Positions 21,001-33,000 of a stretch of DNA of 64,000 nt are shown here, piece after piece. The notes below the pieces were generated by a model, which saw only the letters and a list, made by a program, of their open reading frames with translations, was not told the DNA's origin and ran no database searches. The first letter of the stretch is position 1. Each line of letters starts with the position of its first letter. A program made the position numbers and the translations under genes. This stretch comes from Capra hircus. Taxonomy: Eukaryota > Chordata > Mammalia > Artiodactyla > Bovidae. Location of the stretch: positions 15,208,001 to 15,272,000 of the forward strand of contig NC_030813.1 of NCBI RefSeq assembly GCF_001704415.2. The letters run 5' to 3'.

Positions 21001-24000
21001 GGTCAGAAAAGGAATTGGTGTGATCATGCTCCCCATTACAGTTTACAAACCATTATTCCTTCACTCTTTAAGACCCTCTGCTTCTTCAGGTTATTCCCCT
21101 TGATCTCATTTATGATACACTTTAGCATCTGACTCCTGGTTGTCTTTTCTACTCCAGGCCATGACTTCAAGGTCCACTTAGATGAAGATAAAACAGCTTA
21201 ACTCCTTAGTTTCTTGACCTCCTCATTTCCAAAGATATTTTCTCCACTCTACTCCAGCCAGCAATTTCCATCATCATACTTTGTGATCATCCATAAGTAC
21301 TCTACCTCTAAAATCATTAATTTATGTATGCTTCATGACATAATTTACCCTCATTCTTTGACTTTATCTGGATTTCTGGTCCACTGAGCATCTCTATCCC
21401 TACTTTCATCAGGATCATCAGCTTTTCCTTTGCTTTCACTTTTTTCTTAAAATAGTTTAAATTCCATGATATACCATTTTCAATAACATTTTCGCCTAAG
21501 CCCTAAGCTTCCTTATAGTTCAGTAATGTGTGTATATGTATGTACGTATACACACACTCACACACATACCTGAACTCACTGTTCTTCTGAAAATTTTATC
21601 TTTTCTAGAAATCTAGACATTTTATTTTTGTCACCTCACTTGCCTCCCATTATTAAGCTCAGTCAGTTCAGTGGATCAGTTGTGTCCAACTCTTTGCGAC
21701 CCCATGGACTGCAGCACGCCAGGATTCCCTGTCCATCACCAACTCCTGGAGCTTGCTCAAACTCATGTCTATCGAGTTGGTGATGCCACCCAACCATCTC
21801 ATTCTCGGTTATCCCCTTTTCCTCCTGCCTTCACTCTTTCCCAGCATCAGGATCTTTTCCAGTGAGTCAGTTCTTCACATCAGGTGGCCAAAGTATTGGA
21901 GTTTCAGCTTCAGCATCAGTTTTTCCAATGAATATTCAGGACTGATTTCCTTTAGGATTGACTGGTTTGATCTCCTTGAAATCCAAGGGACTCTCAAGAG
22001 TCTTCACCAATGCCACAGTTCAAAAGCATCAATTCTTCACCACTCAGCTTTCTTTACAGTCCAACTCTCACATCCATACATGACCACTGGAAAAACCATA
22101 GCTTTGACTAGACAGACCTTTGTCAGCAAAACAATGTCTCTGCTTTTTAATATGCTGTCTAGGTTGGTCTTAGCTTTTCTTCCAAGGAGCAAGCGTCTTT
22201 TAATTTCATGGCTGCAGTCACCATCTGCAGTGATTTTGGAACCCAAGAAAATAAGGTCTCTTACTGTTTCCATTGTTTCCCCTCTATTTGCCATGAAGTG
22301 ATGGGACTGGATGCCGTGATCTTAGTTTTTTAAATGTTGAGCTTTAAGCCAGGATTTTCACTCTCCTCTTTCACTTTTATCAAGAGGCTCTTTAGTTCCT
22401 CTTTGCTTTCTGCCATAAGTGTGGTGTCATCTGCATATCTGAGGTTATTGATATTTCTCCGGGCACTCTTGATTCCAGTCTGTGCTTCATCCAGCCCAGC
22501 ATTTCGCATGCATGATCCCAAGGACGGGGGAGCCTGGTGGGCTGCCGTCTATGGGGTCTCACAGAGTCGGACACGACTGAAGTGACTTAGCAGCAGTAGC
22601 AGCATTCTGCATATAAGCTGAATAAGCTGTCTAACTTCTAATCTACCTTTCTAACTTCTAATTCTAAAGGTTGTTCTTATCTTTTCATCTTTATCATTAC
22701 ATCCATAGTATAATCTACCACCATCTTTTATTAGGATTACTCCAGTAACTCTATAATTGCTTTCCCCAAGTTTCCCATTTAGGCTTTACCACTAGAGCTT
22801 TCTTTTGAAAACAAAATTGATCATTTTTACTTTCTTAATTAAAACCCATTAGTGACTTATCAGTGCTTCTATTTTGGGGGGGGTACTTTTTATTTATTAA
22901 TTAATTAATATAAATTTATTTATTTTAATTGGAGGCTAATTACTTTTCAATATTGTATTGATTTTGCCATACATCAACATGAATCTGCCACAGGTGTACA
23001 CATGTTCCCCATCCTGAACCCCCCTCCCACCTCCCTCCCCATACCATCCCTCTGGGTCATCCCAGCGCACCAGCCCCAAGCATCCTGTATCATGCATCGA
23101 ACCTGGACTGGCGATTCGTTTCATATATGATATTATACATGTTTCAATGCCATTCTCCCAAATCATCCCACCCTCGCCCTCTCCCACAGAGTCCAAAAGA
23201 CTGTTCTATACATCTGTGTCTCCTCTGCTGTCTCACATACAGGGTTATTGTTACCATCTTTCTAAATTCCATATATATGCGTTAGTATACTGTATTGGTG
23301 TTTTTCTTTCTGGCTTACTTCACTCTGTATAATCGGCTCCAGTTTCATCTACCTCATTAGAACTGATTCAAATGCATTCTTTTTAATGGCTGAGTAATAC
23401 TCCATTGTGTATATGTACCACAGCTTTCTTATCCATTCATCTGCTGATGGACATCTAGGTTGCTTCCATGTCCTGTCTATTATAAACAGTGCTGCGATGA
23501 ACATTGGGGTACACAATTCTGGTTTCCTCGGTGTGTATGCCCAGCAGTAGGATTGTTGGGTCATAAGGCAGTTCTATTTCCAGTTTTTTAAGGAATCTCC
23601 ACACTTTTCTCCATAGTGGCTGTACTAGTTTGCATTCCCACCAACAGTGTAAGAGGGTTGCCTTTTCTCCACACCCTCTCTAGCATTTATTGCTTGTAGA
23701 CTTTTGGATAGCAGCCATTCTGACTGGTGTGAAACGGCACCTCATTGTGGTTTTGATTCGCATTTCTCTGATAATGAGTAAATGATGCTGAAGCTGAAGC
23801 TCCAGTACTTTGGCCACCTCATGCGAAGAGTTGACTCATTGGAAAAGACTCTGATGCTGGGAGGGATTGGGGGCAGGAGGAGAAGGGGACCACAGAGGAT
23901 GAGATGGCTGGATGGCATCACTGACTCAATGGACGTGAGTCTGAGTGAACTCTGGGAGTTGGTGATGGACAGGGAGGCCTGGTGTGCTGCGATTCATGGG

Positions 24001-27000
24001 GTCACAAAGAGTCGGACACGACTGAGCGACTGAACTGAACTGAACTGATAATGAGTGATGTTCAGCATCTTTTCATATGTTTGTTAGCCATTTGTATGTC
24101 TTCTTTGGAGAAATGTCTGTTGAGTTCTTTGGCCCATTTTTTGATTGGGTTGTTTATTTTTTTGGAATTGAGCTGCAGGAGTTGCTTGTATATTTTTGAG
24201 ATTAGTCCTTTATCAGTTGCTTCATTTGCTATTATACATTTTGAGTTTATTTTTGTGTATGGTGTTAGAAAGTGTTCTGGTTTCATTCTTTTACACGTGG
24301 TTGACCAGTTTTCCCAGCACCACATGTTAAAGAGATTGTCTTTTCTCCATTGTATATTCTTGCCTCCTTTGTCAAAGATAAGGTGTCCATAGGTGTATGG
24401 ATTTATCTCTGGGCTTTCTACTTTGTTCCACTGATCTATATTTCTGTCTTTGTGCCATTACCATACTATCCTGATGACTGTGGCTTTGTAGTAGAGCCTG
24501 AAGTCAGGCAGATTGATTCCTCCAGTTCCATTCTTCTTTCTCAAGATTGCTTTGGCTATTCGAGGTTTTTTGTATTTCCATACAAATTGTGAAATTATTT
24601 GTTCTAGCTCTAAAATCCCATGGATGGAGGAGCCTGGTGGGCCGTAGTCCATGGGGTTGCTAAGGGTCAGACATGACTGAAGTGACTTAGAAGCAGCAGC
24701 AGCAGCAGCTTGATAGGGATCGTGTTGAATCTATAGATTGCTTTGGGTAGTATACTCATTTTCACTATATTGATTCTTCCTATCCATGAACATGGTATAT
24801 TTCTCCATCTATTAGTGTCCTCTTTGATTTCTTTCAGCAGTGTTTTATACTTTTCTATATATAGGTCTTTAGTTTCTTTCAGTAGATATATTCCTAAGTA
24901 TTTTATTCTTTTCGTCGCAATGGTGAATGGAATTGTTTCCTTAATTTCTCTATTTTCTCATTGTTAGTGTATAGGTCATTGCTTTTAGAACAAAAGCCCA
25001 AATCTTAATGTGATCCCCAAAAGCTTAGCCCTTAGCTTTCTTCTTTTCATCCAGGAATGCTCACCTCCTGTTCATCTAATTTACTCCTGCCCTTCTTTCA
25101 GAATTCAGCTCAGTCATCACTCCCTTTGGGAATCCCTTAATCTCCAACTTCTCCTGACTTGGTCAGTTTCCCCATTATGCTCTTTCAGTGTACCCAGAAT
25201 CTTTTCTATCTGTAATTATTACAGTTTTAATTATACATGTATTTATTTGATTCTTTGCTTACTGTTACAGGCTTCTCTGGTGGCTCAGATGCTAAAGGAT
25301 ATGCCTGCAGCGCAGGAGACCTGGGTTTGATCCCTGGGTTGAGAAGATCCTTTGGGGAAGGAAATGGCTACCTGCTTCAGTATTCTTGCCTGGAGAATTC
25401 CATGGACAGAGGAACCTGGTGGGCTACAGTCCATGGGGTCACAAAGAGTCGAACATGACTGAATGACTAACACTTGCACTTTACTTAATATTGCTCTTCA
25501 TCATTAGACTCTAAACTCCATGAAAACAGAGAAGCAGATCTTTTTCTCCTGTACACTATTATAACTTTAGTGCCAAGCACGGAGCCTACCACATAGTATA
25601 TGCTCCATAACACTTATTGAAGGAAAGAATTATTTAAAATGAGATACCAGTTTTCATGTACTCAATTAATAAGAATATTTTTAAATGATAGCACTGAGTA
25701 TTGGCAAGGGTTGGAAAGCAGGCAAAGTTAATAGTAAAGTTTGTTCTGGGAGACAGTTTTGCAATATTCATCAGAAACTCTAAAAATGAATGCATCCTTT
25801 AACTCAGCAGTATTGCTTCTAGTATTATTTGTATCCTAAGGAAATTGTCAAGGACATTCAAAGAGAACAAATAAGTTCAGTTTCAAAGATGTTCACTAGT
25901 ACATTAATTATACAGTGGAAAATTTCAAACAATTTTATTATCCAACAGATGGAGATTAGCTAGATAAACTAAGATGTATTTACATGTTGAAATATGACTG
26001 AGAATTTACATAGGTAGTTGCAGTTTTTATTCAATCTATTCATTGCTAGTTTCTAAATATATTCTTTAATTTTTAGTCACAAAGAATAAAACAGAAAAGA
26101 AATGTTATAGAAATTATAGAAAATCACTGGAAAACTGTTAGCTGTAATAGACTTTCTTCAAATCTATAAAATACCATTACAGGAACTTAGTGTGTTTTCC
26201 TTTTTTAATATTTCAATTTTCTTATCATAAAATAGGTGTATATTATTTTGCACAAAATACAGAGAAGCAAAAATAAGGATATAGAAATCACCCATACATA
26301 CCACCTAAAAAAAAATCCCTATTGGCACATAGCTGTTTTCCCTTGAGTCATTTTTCCATGGATGTTTGTTTATTTATAGAAATGGAATGATATTAAACAT
26401 GTTTTTATAATCTGCTGTTTTTTACATTATCCTATATTGTAGATATCTTTTTATGTCTTTAAGTAGGCTTCTTTGATGTTATTTTTAATTCTCAGTCATA
26501 TTTCAACATTTAATATAAGTATGTTTATTCCAAGAAACTAATACCATATTGAATGTACCATTTAAGGGGAAATATGCTGTATATTTATCATATTAATTAT
26601 TTTAAAAACTAAAATAAGGATTTAATTATATCTTAAATATTTTGAAAAATAATTATATAAAAATAACCTCTGACTTAATATTTGCTGAGTGGAATAAATA
26701 AAAGCAAATAATTTCTGAAGTGTTTTTGGAACTTTTTGGTTAAGTCTTAAACTGGAAAGGACATTAGTGGTTGGTCATCAGCTGTCATAAAAATCATAAA
26801 GCAAAAGCTTTATAAAAAAGCAGATTATTTAAGATGACTATAAATTATTTAGAAACAGAGGCAGTAAAACCACTCATTCTGAAGTCTGGAAAATGTTTAA
26901 GAGTTTGAAAATATTTGACTGAAGCTTGGCTCATTTCTGTCTAATTTGTCTTATCCAATTTTAATGGGGAAATTATACTTTTTCAAATTAACCATACTTA

Positions 27001-30000
27001 ATATTGGGCTTTTTTGTTTGTGTCTGACATATGGTTATTATATGATTTTATGTTTTAGGCTACTTGAAATAATATCACATGAGAATTAGATTATTAGACT
27101 ATGAAGAAATATTAAAAGCCTTGGGAGAGTGTTTAGAACTAGCACTGGAAATAGTCATTAATTTATTTGTCCTGAAAAAATTAAACTTCAGGTCTAATAG
27201 ATTTAAGGTCAACTCTTTTTGACTTTTATCATAATACAAACCTGTTTTTTTCTACTTCTTAAGTCTTTAAGAGGTATAACAGTGAACTAACTTTTAAAAT
27301 GAAATATGCATTATTTGAAATAAACCACATATGTGTGCTTAGTTGCTCGGTCATGTCCAACTCTTTGCGAGCCCATGAACTATAGCCCACCAGGCTCCTC
27401 TGTACATGGGATTCTCCAGGCAAGAACATTGGAGTGGGTTGCCATTCCATTCTCCAGAGGACCTTCCCTACCCAGGGATCAAACCTGGGTCTCCCGCATT
27501 TCAGGCAGATTCTTTACTGTATGAGCTACAGAGAAATTCCTTTAGGGGCTTCTCTGATGACTCAGATGCAATTTAGGCATGTTTGAAGATTTTAGAAATC
27601 TATTGATCAGTTGGAAACACTACTTTCCAGGAAAGGAATTATGCTTAAACTAGCATATTGCTTTCCTAGAGGGAAAATACCATGATCCTTTACTTCTGAT
27701 AATATGGCACTTCAGATATTGTATAGATGTCAGAGAAAGCACAAAAAAGAGAAAAAAAAACTTGTAGATGGTATCAGACAAAGAGAACAAAAAATCATTA
27801 TCTAATCACCTCACCTGTTGACTAGATATTCCCAGTTGAGTTGTATCCAATTCCAGGCCATAGTCTTCCCATAGCTGTTATATGAGATGTACTGAATGAC
27901 TGTAAACACATCCTGTGTTTTAATAAGGTTTGAGTCCTTGAGTAAATCCAAATACCTAAAAGAAGTGAAATGGAAAAGCAATTCAAAATGAACCTTCAGT
28001 GTTCACCCTTAGCTAAATTCCGATAGAACTTAGCTTTCATTCCAGTAATTTAATTATTGAGTCATCAACGGAAACAATTAAATAAGAAAAATAATAAAAC
28101 ACAATTTAATATTTTCTAAAATACTTAACTGTTCTTTAATTTTGAGGACTAGAGAAGTGTAAACTGTATGAAAATTTCAGTTATTTTGGAAGTACTATAA
28201 CAGTTAAAACCCACAATTTTAACTATTAATTTAAAAAATTAATTGTATTTATTTAATAGAAGCACTCCATCCATTTGCCTATTATTCCATGAAACTAAAA
28301 GAGGAACTAATAAATTAAATTACTGATATTCTTTCTTTTTCATAATTTTATAAAATTATAAAATTTTGGCTGTGCTGAGTCTTCGTTGCTGCACAGGTTT
28401 TTCTCTAGTTGCAGAGAGCAGGGGCTACTCTCTAGTTGCGGTGCATGGGCTTCTCACTGTGGTGGCTTCTCTCGTTGTGGGGCATGGGCTCTGGGGCATG
28501 TGGGCTTCGGGAGCTGTGGTGTGTGGGCTCAGTAATTGTGCCTCCAGGACGCTAGAGCACAGGCTCAGTAGTTGTGGTCCATGAGCTTAGCTGCTCTGCA
28601 GCTTGTGAGGTCCTCCTGGATCAGGGGTCAAACCCACATCCCCTGCACTGGCAGACAGACTCTTCACCCATGCGCCCCCAGGGGGGTCCTTATGTTCTTA
28701 TTTTACGTGGGACTACAGTTAAGTCTTAATTGATGCTTTTGAACTGTGGTGTTGGAGAAGACTCTTGAGAGTCCCTTGGACTGCAAGGAGATCCAACCAG
28801 TCCATCCTAAAGGAAATGAGTCCTGAATATTCATTGGAGGGACTGATGTTGAAGCTGAAACTCCAATACTTTGACCACCTGATGCGAAGAACTGACTCAT
28901 TTGAAAAGACCCTGATGCTGGGAAAGATTGAGGTGGGAGGAGAAGGGGACGACAAAGGATGAGATGGCTGGATGGCATCACCGACTCAATGGACATGAGT
29001 TTAAGTAAACTCTGGGAGTTGGTGATGGACAGGGAGTCCTGGCGTGCTTCAGTCCATGGGGTTGCAAAGAGTCAGACATGACTGAGCGACTGAACTGAAG
29101 ATTGTGAAAAAAACCAACTTTCTAATATAATCTGTATGGTTAGATTAGTTGGCTATAATTAGAGTATAAAGCAAATAAGTCCAAGATAAATTAAGTGACC
29201 AGATAGATTTTTATTCACTTTATTCCATGGCTGTACCCAGAGGGAATATCTGAGCATGCTCTAATAAACTTCGGCACTGGAGTGGGGCACTCCTGAATTT
29301 TGTACAATTTATCTTTTATCCTCTAGTTCGTAAGAATCTTAGTACGGCATCTATGTGGAGCTTCCCAGGTGGAACGGTGGTAAAGAATCTGCCTGCCCGT
29401 GCAGGAGATCCAAGAGACGTGGTTTGATCCCTGGGTCAGGAAGATCCCTTGGAGTAGGAAATGGCAACCCACCCCAGTATTCTTGCCTGGAAAATTCTGT
29501 GGACAGAGGAGCCTGGTGGGCTACAGTCCACGGGGTTGGAAAGAATTGGGCATAACTGAACACGCACACAAGGCATCTAAGTACTTGCTAATTTTCTCAT
29601 CATATACAACAATTAGCATAATGACAACCAAGTAATGAATCAATATGATGTTTTGTGGAATGTCAAGATGATCAAGTTCTGGATAGATAGACTATCTTAG
29701 GCCAGAGAGAAGGAGACTTCACATATAGCCCTGAGGTGAGATAGTGAAAGTATATTGTTGACCCTGCTAAGTAAAAGCAAACTGTTTCTGGTAGCTCTTA
29801 CAAATTCGTTATTGCACTATAATTTACTATTTATATTCTGCCTCTCCCATGAACCTATAAGTTTCTCAAGGATGGATATTATTCTTTTTCATTTTTATTC
29901 CCACAATCTACATACCTATACAAAGAAAGGATATCTTAAGTGTTGGTTAAATGAATGAAGCAAATAACTCAGAATCTATATAAGCAAAAAGTGAATAAGG

Positions 30001-33000
30001 CAGAAACTAGTTAATTTGGGACATAGGTGTGAAGTGGGAGAACATTCATAGATGGGCTTCAAGTGGTCTTTGTATCTTTTGACAGTCAAAGTGAAGTTGC
30101 TTAGTCGTGTCCAACTCTTTGTGACCCCATGGACTGTAGCCCACCAGGCTCCTCTGTCCATGGGATTTTCCAGGCAAGAATACTGGAGTGGGTTGCCATT
30201 TCCTTCCCCAGGGGATCTTCCCAACCCAGGGATTGAGCCCAGGTCTCCCGCATTGCAGGCAGATGCTTTAACCTCTGAGCCACCAGGGAAGGCTGTATCT
30301 TTTGAGTATAATGTAAATAACTATTTGTGTGTGCATGCCTGCTGTGGTGGACAGTCCTCTGCTGACAGAGACCAGTTTCGTTCTGGGTTTGGATCAAGGT
30401 ATCCTTGATTCTAGAGAAGGCAAATTGCTACCCCGTCCTCAGAGTAGCATGATTGGTCCAAGTCAGTCAAAGGAACTCAAGTTCATTGTAGTCAGCAAGT
30501 GATCAAGTGGTAGGTCCAGAGAATCACCCAGAATGATCAAGGGTGACCTAGTGCTGGATTATGAGAGGAAATGGAGATAACTGACCTCTTATCGTAAAAG
30601 ACAGAGTCTTGTGAGGAGGAGCTCTTTTGCTCCTGTCTTTCTTCCATTGAACGTATTTATGGGAAGACAAAATATCTGGGGCTCTGGAAGTCGTAAAACA
30701 TCCAACATGTTGAAGACGGCAGAAAAGAAAGAGAAAGAGCCTAGGTCTTGGATAAAATGTTGAATCACTGTACATGACTGGAAGTTATCTACCTCTAGAA
30801 TTTTTTATATGAGATAATGTGTCTTTATTTTTTAAGCCACTCTTACATGGATATTTTGTTTCTTGCCAGGAAAATAATTTTTTAATAGACTTTCTTGGAA
30901 ATGTATCTTCCATTAATTAGCATTTTAAAGAGACTGTGACATGTAAACTATCAAGTACCTTTCATGTAATTTTTTTACAAGTTCCAACTTACCTTGACAA
31001 AAGAGTAACATTCTTCACTGATGCTAATCCATACAGTAGCTTTTCTTTTTCCTGAGCTAATGAAGTTTTCTGGTATTGCTCGAGAGTGTAATTCCATGAA
31101 GTCTCATTGCCAGAGTTCTGCATACCATACCGATATACCAGAAGCCTGAGATTTACAGGAAGACTAGAAGAAGAAACAGTGTTTCAGAGATTTTAATTCC
31201 TCATTTCTCAGTTTAAAGTCTTCTAGATATGAAAACATGGGAACAGTCACCTTACAGTCCCAGTTAGCCACTCCTGAAATAACCGGGAAGCATTGTTCAA
31301 GGCATCGCTGTCTCCCGTCTTGCACGCCAGTCCTAATACAGAGGCACGGAGTAATCTAAGAAAACAAACACACACAGAGCTGGGGCCTTGAGAACTTTTC
31401 AACATATCTTAACACACACAAATATTAAACAAATAATTAATTTTTAAAAAGGTAAAAAAATAACTTTGTGAGGTGGTCTCCGACATCATTCCATCCCAGA
31501 AAATCTGCAATGGGCTTCACTTGATCTCGGAAATATTTCTGAAATAAAAGCATCATGTGCAGTGAGTAATAATTTACTATTTAGCAACAGTCTTCCATTT
31601 ATTATTATCTACAGTTCCCAGTGGTAATCTTTTCCCCTACTAGTTCAGAGAACTTTGGGCCTGTACTTAGGAAAGGTATATATTCCAGTTTTTATCACAT
31701 AGCAGTTTTACTTCAGTTCTGAACATAAGAACATTCTGGATCACTCTCTAATGTTTTATAGAACTTTGGGTCATCCCCTTTTAACCTCCACTTCTTAGCT
31801 GACATTTTAATAAATAGAATAACACCTGATAGACTTACCATATTAAAGATTGCTCAAGTATTAATGAAATAGTAACTAATATTTGCATATTGCCTTAAGA
31901 TCTACAAAGGATATTTATATTATATGATTCTTACTATCCCATTACCATGGGAAGTCAAGTACTAACTTCCTATTGTACAAAGAAAATAAATATGAAATCA
32001 TTTGTCCAATTTCTTTCATAAAGAAAATGGAAGAGCTAGAAATTGGAATCCAGAATTTGTTTAAAATTACAAGTGTGCTTGTAATCAGAAAGTGCTACAG
32101 AAATCACAAAGCCAAGAAAAGTAGTCTGAATGACTGTCATAATAAAATCTCAATGTGGAAATAACAGCAGTAATAATAAGGAAAATGATGTTATATTTTG
32201 ATAAGAATAAATTCATTTTAACATAGATAAATCCATTAAAATAGGATCTAGTTTGTATCTATGGTTTAAAACGTTATTTGTTTTAAATAAAATATTAACT
32301 ATTGTATTTCTTCTAACACTAAACTACACCTTTAAGTCGTATACTGAACCAGAAATACTGATACACTTCAAGCTGAAAGAAAATAGCATCTCTTTGATTA
32401 GTCAAGTTATTGTAATTTCCTTTGATTTTACTTGGCAGTCAAGATATGCTTTTCAAGCTCCTTCTCTCAGAAATCTTCCTATTCTACCAATGGGATTAAA
32501 CATCTATTTTCATGAGATATAGCATTAGCATTACCTCAATCAGAGGGTATAGCTCTTTATCATCTTCAAACATGCTAATAATATAGGTTACAGCTGAAAT
32601 GACTCTCTGCCATGGTAAATATTCCTTTTCTTCTTTGAGATACTTGGTCAAGTTCAGAGCCTCCTTATAAGTTAGAAGCTGAGCTCTAAGAAAGAAAAAA
32701 AAAAATCCCACAGTAAATTAAAACCAATAGATTGGTTTCCTTTGACTGAAAGTACTAACATGGGCATCATAGATGTCAATGTTAATGAGAATCCTTCAAT
32801 TAAACAATTAAGAAAATACATTACTATAAAGGTCCAATCAAAGAGGTTTGTTCACAATGATGTATTAGTGTTTTCATATGTTCAACAATAAAGAGGAGAC
32901 AAAACGTTAAGGTATGCATTGAAAAATTTCTGTGGCAGAATTTTAGATAAAACAAAAGCCATTTAAAGAAACGAATCGCCAGTCTAGGTTCGATACAGGA

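Larger units (their letters stand above)
22870..24985 (-). mobile_element. L1 3' part, antisense, with two nested insertions
   Basis: 3' UTR in reverse complement (gccatacatcaacatgaatc; ccagccccaagcatcctgta), then ORF2 C-terminal coding on the minus strand: IYTMEYYSAIKKNAFESV, IKKWAKELNRHFSKEDIQ, QFVWKYKKPRIAKAILRK. Interrupted at 23780-24044 by BovB 3' sequence and at 24616-24707 by a Bov-A piece. 5'-truncated within ORF2. Confidence 0.93.

Noticed and set aside
24062..24652. Minus-strand ORFs with good protein character
   Set aside because: They are pieces of L1 ORF2, interrupted and 5'-truncated, not host genes.
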